In this document: piece after piece, positions 8,793 through 17,880 of the stretch
How the letters are laid out: every line of letters starts with the position of its first letter
How positions within the stretch are numbered: position 1 is the first letter of the stretch
Source: JAEDES01 sp045649455
Lineage (GTDB): Bacteria > Bacillota_I > Bacilli_A > RF39 > UBA660
Direction of reading: 5' to 3'
Assembly: GCA_045649455.1 (NCBI GenBank)
Contig: JAZRPV010000051.1
Location: 19,027-83,026, forward strand
DNA: 64,000 nt
Notes under the pieces: generated by a model
What the model was told of the DNA's origin: nothing
What the model saw: the letters and a program-made list of their open reading frames with translations, nothing else
Database searches by the model: none
Position numbers and translations under genes: made by a program

Positions 8793-10064
8793 TTATTCGG
8801 CTAAACAATAAGGATAGTCTATTTTTGTGACTTTTACTTGAACAAATGTATTATGTTCTAATTCCCTATTTATTTTTACATAAAGATAGTTTCCAGTATG
8901 TCCATAACTATAACCATCTTTTGTTTCTTCTATTAATACTTCTACTTCTTTTCCTATATATTTATTAAAATAATTTTTCTCTAATTCTTTAGATACTTCT
9001 AGTAATCTTCTTGCTCTATCTTTCTTTATAGATTGATCTAGGTGATTAGGTAAGTTTTCTGCAACTGTACCTTTTCTAATACTATATGGGAAAACATGCA
9101 TCTTAGTTAATTCTAATTCTTTACAAGTATTAATTGTCTTTTGAAATAATTCTTCTGTTTCTCCAGGGAATCCTACAATTACATCTGTAGTGATTGATAT
9201 TTCTGGACGAATAGATCTTATTTCTTTTACTTTGTTATAGAAGTAATTTAAATCATATTTTCTATTCATTAATTTTAATATTTCATCACTTCCTGCTTGA
9301 AGTGGTATATGCATATGATCTACTATTACTTTATTATCTTTAATTACTTCTAATACTTCATCAGTTAATTCAGTTATTTCAATTGATGAAATTCTTAATC
9401 TTTTTAGTTTTTCTATTTTTACTAATTCTTTTAGTAGTTTTGCAAAGTTAGTATTTAAATCTACTCCATAGTTTCCTGTATGAATACCAGTTAATACTAC
9501 TTCTTGATAACCATTATTAGTTAAATCAGTTATTTCTGATACTACTTTATCTAATGCTTTTGAACGACATTTTCCACGTACAAATGGAATAATACAATAA
9601 CTACAGAAGTTTTCACATCCATCTTGTACTTTTACGAATGCTCTTGTACGACCTGGAAAATCTGTTATATACATATCTTCAAAAGTAGTTTTTTCTTCTG
9701 TATAAAGTCTATTTAGTGTTTCTTTCTTTTCAAAATATTCATCTAATAATTCAACAATCTTTGATTTATCTTTATTACCAATAGTTATATCTAATCCTTC
9801 TATTTGATAATCTTTATTAGCTTCTATAAAACACCCCATTGCAACTACACAGGCATCTGGATTTTTCTTTATAGCATTATTAATCATCTTTTTAGATTTT
9901 GAATCAGATGTATTAGTTACTGTACAGGTATTTATTATATATACATCACAAATATCATTAAATGATTTAATTTCATAGTTGTTTTCTTTTAATTTATTTA
10001 TTACGTATTCACTTTCATAGGTATTTACTTTACAACCTAGAGTTAATATACCTGCACTTCTCAT
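8793..10064 (-). CDS. mtaB: tRNA t6A37 methylthiotransferase MtaB
   Basis: Radical-SAM enzyme that adds a methylthio group to t6A37 of ANN-decoding tRNAs. 423 aa, typical. The N-terminal UPF0004 domain binds an iron-sulfur cluster (LGCKVNTYESE, INTCTVTN, GCFIEAN). The radical-SAM cluster is CENFCSYC in VQDGCENFCSYCIIPFVRGK. IIVGFPGETEE and VFPYSIRKGT follow, and a C-terminal TRAM domain ends the protein. MtaB rather than MiaB is suggested by GCKVNTYES and the KVNTYE spacing. It follows the lipoprotein gene by 2 bp and precedes recD2. Confidence 0.94.
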   Translation of the reverse strand: MRSAGILTLGCKVNTYESEYVINKLKENNYEIKSFNDICDVYIINTCTVTNTSDSKSKKMINNAIKKNPDACVVAMGCFIEANKDYQIEGLDITIGNKDKSKIVELLDEYFEKKETLNRLYTEEKTTFEDMYITDFPGRTRAFVKVQDGCENFCSYCIIPFVRGKCRSKALDKVVSEITDLTNNGYQEVVLTGIHTGNYGVDLNTNFAKLLKELVKIEKLKRLRISSIEITELTDEVLEVIKDNKVIVDHMHIPLQAGSDEILKLMNRKYDLNYFYNKVKEIRSIRPEISITTDVIVGFPGETEELFQKTINTCKELELTKMHVFPYSIRKGTVAENLPNHLDQSIKKDRARRLLEVSKELEKNYFNKYIGKEVEVLIEETKDGYSYGHTGNYLYVKINRELEHNTFVQVKVTKIDYPYCLAE

Positions 10065-10066
10065 AA

Positions 10067-10687
10067 CTAATTCCTACTTTCTTTATAGTTTTTATACCAG
10101 TTTTCTGCTTTATTTTTAGTTTTTTCATAAAACTCTGTTGATACATCTTTTAGAGTTTCTTTACTCTCATTATATGATTGTTCTAAATTATCATATTTTT
10201 CTTGACCATATTCATCAATATACTTATCTTTAATTTTATCTTTTAATTCAGTAATTTCCTTTTTAAGGTTAGCATATACATCTTTTGAAGTTGATGCAAT
10301 ATCTTCTTTATAATTAGGAAAAACACTTTCTATCTTAGTATCTATTTTATCATAAATATCTAATACTTTTTCTTTAGCTGCATCTGTTAATTCATCAAAT
10401 GTTACTCCATTAATTTCTCCATCATAAAAGATGAAGTCGGTTAATGTTATAAATGTATTTTCTAATACTTTTTGATCTTGGGCAGTTACTTCTTCTTTTT
10501 CAGTTATAGTAGTAACTTCTTGTTCTACATTATTAATATAAGTTACGAATTCTTCATCTGAAGAGATTTCTTTTTCTTCAATTAGGTTATATTCATATTT
10601 ATCAGTAACTTTTACTTCGCTAGTTGGTTTAGTACATCCTGTAATGATAATTGTACTGACTAATACCATTATAAATAATCTTTTCAT
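10067..10687 (-). CDS. putative lipoprotein, 206 aa
   Basis: The signal peptide ends in a lipobox IITG-Cys18, so it should be lipid-anchored on the outside. The mature part is acidic and strongly helical: Glu, Lys and Asp heptads in the last 120 residues (KKEITELKDKIKDKY) suggest coiled coil. No enzymatic motif and no family recognised. First gene of an operon with mtaB, recD2 and the 52-aa gene, only 2 bp from mtaB, with a consensus-like promoter at 10714-10742. The operon link may only reflect gene packing. Confidence 0.85.
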   Translation of the reverse strand: MKRLFIMVLVSTIIITGCTKPTSEVKVTDKYEYNLIEEKEISSDEEFVTYINNVEQEVTTITEKEEVTAQDQKVLENTFITLTDFIFYDGEINGVTFDELTDAAKEKVLDIYDKIDTKIESVFPNYKEDIASTSKDVYANLKKEITELKDKIKDKYIDEYGQEKYDNLEQSYNESKETLKDVSTEFYEKTKNKAENWYKNYKESRN

Positions 10688-10713
10688 TTATATTCCCCCT
10701 CAATGGTGAACAT

Positions 10714-10742
10714 ATTATATCATATTTTAGTGTTTTTTTCAA
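10714..10742 (-). promoter_or_regulatory. promoter of lipoprotein-mtaB-recD2 operon
   Basis: TTGAAA (10737-10742), 17-bp spacer, TATAAT (10714-10719) on the minus strand. Confidence 0.7.
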
Positions 10743-10774
10743 GTTTCATATATATTATACTCTTTATTTTCAAT

Positions 10775-10800
10775 AAAAAAGACTAACTTTTTAGTTAGTC
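10775..10800 (-). terminator. terminator of the acidic membrane-protein gene
   Basis: 8-bp stem (10781-10788 with 10793-10800), TTTT loop, T-run on the minus strand. It overlaps the stop codon. Confidence 0.85.
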
Positions 10801-11910
10801 TAAATGACTTTGTAATTCTTTAAGAGTCATTACGAATTCATTAGTTTTCTTAATTTCTTCATCTAATTTTTCATAATTTGCAGTATTTTCAAGTTCTAAT
10901 TCACTTTGAGGTCTAATACCATAAATTGGTGAAATTACTGGACTACTCTTAAATTTCTTTGTAGTTTGATAAGCATTAGAGATTGTTTGAGGAACTTCTT
11001 CTACTGGTTCAACTTTAACTGTATTGAAATCATCTAATACTAATTTTTGTTGTTCAATGATTACGGGTTGAGTTTCAATAATTACTGGTTCTTCTACTAC
11101 TGTTTCTTCTAATGATTCAATTTGTTCAACGATACTTTCTACTGTTGTTGGTTCATTGAAACTATATTCTTTCATTTTAATTTCAAGATCTTGTAGTGAA
11201 ATTGGTTCATTACCTTCATCTGCATATTGAGTTAACTCATTTTGTTCATACATATCTTTACTTTTTCTTACTAATTCTTCTAATGATATAATTGCGTTTT
11301 CTTCTTGTTCTTCTTCATATGATGTTAAACTAACATTTTTAACTTCTTCTTCAATTACTGGTGTTTCTTCTTGTGTTTCTAATTCTTGTTGAGCTAAAGC
11401 TTCTGCTTTCATTAATTCTTCAGTTAATCTTCTAAGTTCAGCTTGAGCTTCTTCTTTATTTGGTTCAATATCTGTATAGCTTAATTCTTCTTGTTCTTCT
11501 TCAATTACTACAGGTTCTTCTACAACAGGTTCAATTATTTCTTCTCCGATAATTTCATCTTCAAATTCATCTTCTTCTACTTGTGCTTGTTGAATTTCCA
11601 TATTTTCAACAATCATGTCTTCAATATCTTTTTCTTCTTCAACAAATTCAACTTCTTCAGAATACTCTTCAATAGGCGCTAAAACAGGTGTATTATACAC
11701 TTCTTCACTTATATCGTATCCTTCTTCTTCAAGTTCTCTATTTACTTCTTCTACTAGTTTATTTAATTCTCTTGTGTTGTGTTTTCTTTTTCTCTTGTAG
11801 TAAGTTTTATCAATTAAATATATTATAAAGCATAAAAAACATGCTACTCCTGCTACCATGTAAACCACAATAATTTCTTTTGATGTTAAAAAATTGATTA
11901 ATTCGTTCAT
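10795..11910 (-). CDS. hypothetical acidic membrane-anchored protein, 371 aa
   Basis: Start chosen at the ATG at 11910, six bases after GAGGTG; a GTG at 11919 overlaps that SD and is rejected. One transmembrane helix near residues 12-33 is followed by a basic stop-transfer stretch (KTYYKRKRKHN), then about 300 residues dominated by Glu, Val, Gln and Ile with many EEPVV/EEE repeats, and a short less acidic tail with a predicted helix. The layout (N-out helix, long disordered acidic cytoplasmic tail) recalls septum-associated scaffolds, but no family is recognised. Single-gene unit with its own terminator. Confidence 0.8.
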   Translation of the reverse strand: MNELINFLTSKEIIVVYMVAGVACFLCFIIYLIDKTYYKRKRKHNTRELNKLVEEVNRELEEEGYDISEEVYNTPVLAPIEEYSEEVEFVEEEKDIEDMIVENMEIQQAQVEEDEFEDEIIGEEIIEPVVEEPVVIEEEQEELSYTDIEPNKEEAQAELRRLTEELMKAEALAQQELETQEETPVIEEEVKNVSLTSYEEEQEENAIISLEELVRKSKDMYEQNELTQYADEGNEPISLQDLEIKMKEYSFNEPTTVESIVEQIESLEETVVEEPVIIETQPVIIEQQKLVLDDFNTVKVEPVEEVPQTISNAYQTTKKFKSSPVISPIYGIRPQSELELENTANYEKLDEEIKKTNEFVMTLKELQSHLD

Positions 11911-12012
11911 TATGTCCACCTCTATATTATTAGAATATCATAGCTTAATTTTTAATCAAAGATTTAATATCTTTTTAAGATGACATTTTAATAATTTTAC
12001 ATCCATTTTTAC

Positions 12013-12042
12013 AAAAGAATACACTTGTTCGAGTATTCTTTT
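12013..12042. repeat. 10-bp inverted repeat between divergent genes
   Basis: Arms 12013-12022 and 12033-12042 with a 10-nt loop. It lies in the 214-bp gap between two divergently transcribed genes. One side carries CGAACAAGTGT, similar to half of a Gram-positive LexA site. It could be an operator, or a terminator-like structure blocking leftward-rightward leakage. Confidence 0.45.
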
Positions 12043-12124
12043 TAATCTTTTGTTTTGTTAGATTAATCATATCATACTTTTCAAATTTTTGTATATATTT
12101 CATCAAAATTTCATATAATTTTGT

Positions 12125-13405
12125 ATGAAAAATACTTTTATTAAATCTACTCTTGTATTACTTATTGGTGGTATTGTTACAAAAATACTTGGTATGCTTA
12201 TAAAAATATTAATGGGAAGATATGTTGGTGCTGAAGGACTTGGGCTTTATATGATGATTCTTCCTACTTTTTCTTTATTTATTTCTTTAGGTCAAGTTGG
12301 GATGCCTACTGCTTTAATAAAGCTTGTTTCTACTAAGAAATATAATAATAAAAGATTATTGTTCTCTACATTTATTTTTACTTTTATTATTAATATTTTC
12401 CTTATATTTATTATTATATTCGGATCTAAGTTTATTGCAGTAAAACTATTAAAAAATATTAATACTTATTATGGTTTATTATCTATAGGATTAGTTATTC
12501 CTTTTACAACTATATCTAGTATTTGTAGGAGTTATTTCTTTGGTAAAGAGAAAGTATTTCCTCATATTATTTCTAATATTATAGAGGATGTTGTAAGACT
12601 TATTTTAATCTTTTTAGGGAGAAGTTTTTATAAAAAGAGTCTCTCTTTTATAGTAAGTTATCTTATATTAATTAATGTTATTAGTGAGATTGTATCGATT
12701 CTTGTACTTTTATTTTTCTTACCTAAAAAAATTAGTCTTTCAAGAAAAGATTTTATATTTGATAAAAATTATTTTTATGATAGTTTATCTATTGGAATAC
12801 CTAATACTTTTAGTAGATTAATCTCTTCTATTGGATATTTTTTAGAACCTATACTTTTAATAAATATGCTTAGTTTTAATGGTTATAGTAATACCTATAT
12901 TACATATAATTATGGGGTACTATCAGGTTTTGTAATGCCTATAGTACTTCTACCTTCTTTCTTTACAAGTGCTTTATCTCAAGCCTTATTTCCTATTATT
13001 AGTAGAGATTATAGTAATAAGAATTATATTGGTATAAAGAAAAAGATGATTTTAGGAATAAGTTTATCTTTTGGGATTGGTTTTATTCTTTCTTTAATTA
13101 TATTTATATTTGCAAGATATATATTATTCTTTTTATATGGTACTTATGAAGGAATTAATTTTATTAGATTTTTACTTGTAGTTTGTCTTCTTCAATATAT
13201 TCAGTCTCCATTAAATATTTGTTTAGATGCTACTAATAAAAGTAAATATGTATTATATGGATCAATCATTGGTGTTTTATGTAGAACTTTGGGTTTAATT
13301 ATATTTTCATTCTTTAAAATTGGTATTTGGAGTTTAATATTATCTATTAGTTTAAATGTTATTATGACTACTATATATTTATCTAGAAAAGTTTATTTAA
13401 AATAA
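12125..13405 (+). CDS. polysaccharide flippase of SpoVB/MurJ-like (MOP) family
   Basis: Multidrug/oligosaccharidyl-lipid/polysaccharide (MOP) exporter superfamily, probably moving a lipid-linked envelope precursor across the membrane. 426 aa with about 12 hydrophobic segments. N-terminal block TLVLLIGGIVTKILG and GAEGLGLYMM are typical of SpoVB-type proteins. It is shorter than Bacillus SpoVB (about 518 aa). One of only three plus-strand genes. A TATAAT at 12114-12119 lies only 6 bp before the ATG and no SD is visible, so the message may be leaderless. uppP and a DUF368 gene elsewhere in the window fit the same lipid-carrier theme. Exact substrate unknown. Confidence 0.85.
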   Translation: MKNTFIKSTLVLLIGGIVTKILGMLIKILMGRYVGAEGLGLYMMILPTFSLFISLGQVGMPTALIKLVSTKKYNNKRLLFSTFIFTFIINIFLIFIIIFGSKFIAVKLLKNINTYYGLLSIGLVIPFTTISSICRSYFFGKEKVFPHIISNIIEDVVRLILIFLGRSFYKKSLSFIVSYLILINVISEIVSILVLLFFLPKKISLSRKDFIFDKNYFYDSLSIGIPNTFSRLISSIGYFLEPILLINMLSFNGYSNTYITYNYGVLSGFVMPIVLLPSFFTSALSQALFPIISRDYSNKNYIGIKKKMILGISLSFGIGFILSLIIFIFARYILFFLYGTYEGINFIRFLLVVCLLQYIQSPLNICLDATNKSKYVLYGSIIGVLCRTLGLIIFSFFKIGIWSLILSISLNVIMTTIYLSRKVYLK

Positions 13406-13428
13406 AAAAAGAGAGAAATCTCTTTTTT
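13405..13428. terminator. bidirectional terminator between spoVB-like gene and helD
   Basis: 10-bp stem (13405-13414 with 13419-13428), GAAA loop, A/T runs on both sides. It serves both convergent genes and overlaps both stop regions. Confidence 0.85.
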
Positions 13429-15457
13429 AGTTGTAAATATATAATTCATGTTGACAACGAGTACATGCTACATAAAGAAGATTTCTTTCATTAGCTTTAT
13501 ACGAGTTATCACGGTCGTTATAAATGATGACACTATCAAATTCTAATCCTTTAGCAGTATAAGCCGGAATAATTATTAAATCTTTCTTAAACTTCTTAGA
13601 GTTGGCATCTACTAATGATATATTTACATCATCTTTAATTAAGTTATATATCTTTTCTGCTTCTTTATTATCTTTAGTAATAATTGCAGTTGATTTATAC
13701 TCTGATTGAAGTTTATTTATATCATTAATAATACTTGTTTTTAAGTCCTCTACTCCTTTTCTGATAATAACTGGTTTATTATTTTCTTTTCTAATGGCAT
13801 TTACATGTTTTAGATTAAGAATTTTATTTGTATAATCAATTATTTCAGGAGATGAACGATATGTTTTTAATAATTCTAAGTATTTAGATTCTCCTTTAAA
13901 GATATCTTTTAATTCTTCTAAAGATTCATAAGCGTAGTATGGATTAATATTTTGATTTATATCTCCAAGTATTGTGAAATCTGCTTTTTGGAATATTTTA
14001 CTTATAATTATATATTGTAATTTATTATAATCTTGAGCTTCATCAATGACTACTTGTTTGATATTACCTTCATAAGCAAAACCTTGTAGATGACCTTTAA
14101 TATATGTAAATAATAAGGCATCTTCATAGTTTATTACTTTTTGATTTATGAATGAATTAATTGATGCTTCTGGAAGATTATATTTTGAATAACTACTTTG
14201 CCAGAATCCTTTATATATTTCTTTGAAGTCTTTCTTTAAGTTTGAATTTTCTCTTAATAGTTTTGCGAATGTTTTGGCTTTTTTGTTACTTCCTTTATAG
14301 AAGTTTTGAGATAGTTTTTTAGACATCTCCTCTATTCTTTCAAATAAAGGTAGACGATCATATCGATAGTGTAACCATTCATTCATTTCATCTTTTGAGA
14401 CGAAATTTATTTCGTTTTCTGTAAAGTCTGAATTGATTTTTATTGATTTAATATAATCTTCAATATAATTATCTAAATCTTTAATAATTGCATCGCTTTG
14501 TTTATACTTAATTAATTCTGGGAATTCTTCTTTATAAGTATAGTATCTTGAAACAAAGTTTGTGAATGTTTCTACATCTTTATATTCATTTAAGAAGAAT
14601 GATAAGTAATCTGCAAATGTTGTTTGTAATGTGTTGTTTTCTCCTAGAGATGGTAAGACATCTGAGATGTATTCTGTAAAGATGTTGTTTGGTGAGAAGA
14701 TTAAGATGTTATTACTACTTAGTCTTTCTAAGCGATATAGTAAGAATGCTATTCTGTGTAGTGCTACTGTTGTTTTACCAGAACCAGCAATTCCTTGAAC
14801 GATTAAGTTATTATCTTCTAAGTTTCTAATAACTTTATTTTGTTCTTGTTGAATAGTATTAACAACATTCTTCATCTTGTCACTTGATTCATTAGCGAGT
14901 ACTTCTTGTAAGACTTCATCATCAATATTTAATGATGTATCAAATACTCCTACTAATTGATCATTTTCAATTTTATATTGTCTTTTTCTTTTTAGTTCAC
15001 CAGTATAGATACCACCTGGTGCCTTATACTCACATGGACCAGTTTCATAGTCATAGAATAAACTACAAATTGGACTTCTCCAGTCGTATAAGATATTGTT
15101 TAAATTTTTGTCTTTTAAATATGTTAAGGATATGTAAATATTAAATACTTTTCCTTCATCGTCTTTGAAAACTATAGATGCGAAATAAGGTTTGTGTTGT
15201 ACTTGTCGTAATTTCTTGAAGTATCTTTGTTTTGCGAGAACTTTATCGGCTTCCATTGCAGTAGCAGCCATAACTTGTTGTATTTCAGCGTTGTCAAAAC
15301 TACTGGAGTTCTCCCACATCATTTTTTTGAATTCTATTAGGTCTTCTTCATCTTGGAAAACGTCAGCACCAAGTTCTTGAAGATTATCTCCTAATAATTT
15401 TTGTACTTTTTTTAGAATTTTCTTCTCTTTTTGAAATTCTACTTCACTAATTGCCAT
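13427..15457 (-). CDS. helD: RNA polymerase recycling helicase-like ATPase HelD
   Basis: UvrD-like ATPase that binds RNA polymerase and frees it from stalled or drug-inhibited complexes. 676 aa, about 100 shorter than Bacillus HelD. The N-terminal coiled coil that enters the secondary channel runs to about residue 90 (EKKILKKVQKLLGDNLQEL). The family block YDWRSPICSLFYDYETGP is present, then QGIAGSGKTTVALHRIAFLL (Walker A), VVIDEAQDY (Walker B) and LGDINQNINP. C-terminal TAKGLEFDSVIIY and LLYVACTRCQHELY close the helicase core. The gene has a long leader (15458-15594) with promoter and probable attenuator. Confidence 0.93.
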   Translation of the reverse strand: MAISEVEFQKEKKILKKVQKLLGDNLQELGADVFQDEEDLIEFKKMMWENSSSFDNAEIQQVMAATAMEADKVLAKQRYFKKLRQVQHKPYFASIVFKDDEGKVFNIYISLTYLKDKNLNNILYDWRSPICSLFYDYETGPCEYKAPGGIYTGELKRKRQYKIENDQLVGVFDTSLNIDDEVLQEVLANESSDKMKNVVNTIQQEQNKVIRNLEDNNLIVQGIAGSGKTTVALHRIAFLLYRLERLSSNNILIFSPNNIFTEYISDVLPSLGENNTLQTTFADYLSFFLNEYKDVETFTNFVSRYYTYKEEFPELIKYKQSDAIIKDLDNYIEDYIKSIKINSDFTENEINFVSKDEMNEWLHYRYDRLPLFERIEEMSKKLSQNFYKGSNKKAKTFAKLLRENSNLKKDFKEIYKGFWQSSYSKYNLPEASINSFINQKVINYEDALLFTYIKGHLQGFAYEGNIKQVVIDEAQDYNKLQYIIISKIFQKADFTILGDINQNINPYYAYESLEELKDIFKGESKYLELLKTYRSSPEIIDYTNKILNLKHVNAIRKENNKPVIIRKGVEDLKTSIINDINKLQSEYKSTAIITKDNKEAEKIYNLIKDDVNISLVDANSKKFKKDLIIIPAYTAKGLEFDSVIIYNDRDNSYKANERNLLYVACTRCQHELYIYN

Positions 15458-15484
15458 TTTTACCTCCTTAAAATATTGAGAAAA

Positions 15485-15594
15485 CTAAGCAAAATGCGAA
15501 AAAACTACATTAATAGATGCAGTGGCTGTTAAAAAATATTTAATTTTTTCGAAAACGTCCACTCAAATATAACATAGTTTTTTTCTTAATACAA
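15485..15594 (-). promoter_or_regulatory. helD promoter and leader with uORF and probable attenuator
   Basis: Minus-strand promoter TTGTAT (15589-15594), 17 bp, TATATT (15566-15571). The transcript would begin near 15560. A 25-codon frame (GTG at 15562 to TAG at 15485, product starting VDVFEKIKYF) runs through a terminator-like hairpin: 7-bp stem 15504-15510 with 15517-15523, then six T. The leader start (15544-15551) is perfectly complementary over 8 nt to the terminator T-run plus CG (15497-15504), so an antiterminator is possible. The GTG sits almost at the predicted transcript start, without SD. The ABC operon leader at 19662 has a similar plan. Confidence 0.55.
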
Positions 15595-15603
15595 GTATTA
15601 TTT

Positions 15604-16983
15604 TTATTTATTATATTCTTCAATTAAACCGATAAATTCTTCTTGTAATTCTTCTAATCTATCTTCTGTTTTTGCTTCAAATCTTGCAGTTAAGTTTGGA
15701 CCTGTATTTGATGCTCTTACTAATGCCCATCCATCATCGAATAATACTTTAACGCCATCAATATTTATATAATTATAATTCTTTGATTTAGCATATTCTT
15801 CAATTTTATCTACTATTTGGAATTTCATATCATCAGTTGATTTGAATTTTAATTCTTCTGTAGAATGATATCTTGTAATACCTTCTAATAATTCATCTAC
15901 TGATTTATCTGTATGTGATAGGATTTCTAATAATCTTAATCCGGCATATAGTCCAGAATCAAATCCTGGGAATTTATCACGGAAATATACATGTCCTGAT
16001 AATTCTCCACCAAATGGTATGTCTTCTTCTCTAACTTTTGCTTTAGTATATGAGTTACCTGTACGATAACATAATCCTTTAGCTCCTAGTTTTTCTATTT
16101 CATCTGATAATGATTTAGAACATTTTACGTCATATAAGAATTCTTTTTTATCAACTTTATTTACAATATCTCTGATGATTGCGATCATGTAATAATCAGT
16201 TGGGATAAATTCTAATGAGTTTGAGATTACTCCCATTCTATCTCCGTCACCATCAAATCCTAAACCAACATCCGCACCTACTTCTTGTACTTTTGCTTTT
16301 AATTGTTCAAGATTTTCTTCAATACATGGATCTGGATGGTGATTTGGGAATGTTCCATCACTTTTATCATTGATTGCATATAAATCAATTGGGAACATAC
16401 TATATAATTCTTTGGCAATTATACTAGATGCTCCATTTCCTGGATCAATTACAGCTTTTACTCTTCTTGGTCCAAAACTTAAACTATTTTTAAATAATTC
16501 TATATAATCATTAGTTACATCGTATTTAGTAAGTTTTCCAAGGTCGCCACCTGTTGCAAATTCACCTTTTTCAATGTATGCTAGGAAATCTTGAATTTCT
16601 TGTCCTTTGCAGTTTCCATTTTCATCAAAAGCAAACTTGAATCCATTATCATCTTTTGGATTGTGAGATGCAGTTACCATTACACCACTATATACACCTA
16701 ATTTAATACAAGCATAATAATACATAGGAGTTGTACATAGACCTAAAGAAATAATATCAATACCAGTCTCTATAATACCTGCTGCTAGTGCATGATATAG
16801 AACAGGACCACTAATTCTGTTATCATGTCCAATTACACATGTAGTTTTACCAATACTTTTGATATAACTACCAAAACCTAGACCGATAGTATAAGCAGTA
16901 TCTTCATCTATCTCAGTTGGATAAATACCTCTGATATCATATCCCCTAAATATATTTCTATTAATATTTTCTTTTATCTTCAT
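15604..16983 (-). CDS. phosphomannomutase/phosphoglucomutase
   Basis: Alpha-D-phosphohexomutase that interconverts hexose 1- and 6-phosphates for envelope sugar synthesis. 459 aa. The phosphoserine loop TASHNPKDDNGFK has the catalytic Ser106. The metal loop is GFDGDGDRMG, the sugar-binding loop is GGELSGHVYF, and the C-terminal phosphate-binding RASNTGPNLTARFE is present. EGNE/GELSGH patterns resemble the ManB/AlgC branch that uses both mannose and glucose phosphates; sequence alone does not settle the substrate. Single-gene unit with weak -10 TAAAAT upstream. Confidence 0.93.
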   Translation of the reverse strand: MKIKENINRNIFRGYDIRGIYPTEIDEDTAYTIGLGFGSYIKSIGKTTCVIGHDNRISGPVLYHALAAGIIETGIDIISLGLCTTPMYYYACIKLGVYSGVMVTASHNPKDDNGFKFAFDENGNCKGQEIQDFLAYIEKGEFATGGDLGKLTKYDVTNDYIELFKNSLSFGPRRVKAVIDPGNGASSIIAKELYSMFPIDLYAINDKSDGTFPNHHPDPCIEENLEQLKAKVQEVGADVGLGFDGDGDRMGVISNSLEFIPTDYYMIAIIRDIVNKVDKKEFLYDVKCSKSLSDEIEKLGAKGLCYRTGNSYTKAKVREEDIPFGGELSGHVYFRDKFPGFDSGLYAGLRLLEILSHTDKSVDELLEGITRYHSTEELKFKSTDDMKFQIVDKIEEYAKSKNYNYINIDGVKVLFDDGWALVRASNTGPNLTARFEAKTEDRLEELQEEFIGLIEEYNK

Positions 16984-17077
16984 TATATCTTTTTCTCCTC
17001 TTTGGATTATCCATCCTATTTCATTTTATCATATATTTAAATATAAGTCATTTATTTTAATTTTGGTTTACACATAT

Positions 17078-17100
17078 AAAAAAGAACCCGAAGGTTCTTT
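17078..17100 (-). terminator. terminator of ABC transporter operon
   Basis: 8-bp stem (17081-17088 with 17093-17100), CGAA tetraloop, T-run on the minus strand. Confidence 0.85.
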
Positions 17101-17102
17101 TT

Positions 17103-17879
17103 TTATGATCCTGCAGATGTATATTTTTTCATACCTAAGTAGAAAATTATAATACATGGAATTATATAGATTACTGTTACCAGTGGAGAGATGATATAAA
17201 TTGGGTTATTTTTTATTCCTAAAATATATAATAATGGATAGTAATTAACAAATCCAAATGGAATTATGTATGTGAAGAAGAATATAAATCCTTTTTGGAA
17301 AATTCCAATTGGATATTGTGCCATATGTTTACCACCATCAGTAAAGACATTTCGTACTTCTAATCCTTTTACTGTTATGAAACAGTAAGCTGCTGCAAGG
17401 ATAAAAATACTTAAGAAGATTAGTATAGAACTTATTATCATAAATAGTAAGGTAATTATTTTTTCGATTGTCCATACTACATCTATATTTATTACGGCAA
17501 TTCCTAAAATGATAAGAGATTGAATTAGACGAGATAATTTAATAAAACTTGTTTCTTGGCAGAATACTTGAAGAAGTATATTTCTTGGTCTAAGTAAAAG
17601 TCTATCAAATGATCCATCTACTATTAGATCATCAAATTTATCTATTCCTCTAAAGAATGTTTCACAGAATGAGAATCCTGTTTGAATAATTCCAAATGTT
17701 AGAAGTACTTCATAAAGAGTAAATCCTTTTATATTTGAGAAGTTATCAAATAGACATAGTACTGTGAAATAATATCCAAAGAAGACAAAGAATTGTGAGA
17801 TGAAAGATAGAATAAAAGATATTTTATATTGTAATTCACTTTTTAGATGTACTTTAAAATATTTAAAATATAAACTCAT
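17103..17879 (-). CDS. ABC-2 type permease, second subunit
   Basis: 258 aa, six hydrophobic segments, no signal peptide. Matches in pattern the permeases once listed as uncharacterised ABC-2 components (COG3694-like): FYFTVLCLFDNFSNIKGFTL and the cytoplasmic loop IDKFDDLIVDGSFDRLLLRP, where RLLLRP is the family hallmark. It forms a heterodimer with the permease at 17881, 1 bp away, powered by the ATPase at 18681. Last gene of the operon. The substrate is unknown; drug or lipid export are both possible. Confidence 0.88.
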   Translation of the reverse strand: MSLYFKYFKVHLKSELQYKISFILSFISQFFVFFGYYFTVLCLFDNFSNIKGFTLYEVLLTFGIIQTGFSFCETFFRGIDKFDDLIVDGSFDRLLLRPRNILLQVFCQETSFIKLSRLIQSLIILGIAVINIDVVWTIEKIITLLFMIISSILIFLSIFILAAAYCFITVKGLEVRNVFTDGGKHMAQYPIGIFQKGFIFFFTYIIPFGFVNYYPLLYILGIKNNPIYIISPLVTVIYIIPCIIIFYLGMKKYTSAGS

Positions 17880-17880
17880 A

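Noticed and set aside
8761..8808. Longer recD2 start at 8808
   Set aside because: It overlaps the mtaB stop and lacks a ribosome site, whereas 8760 has AGGAGG at correct spacing and fits the family N-terminus.
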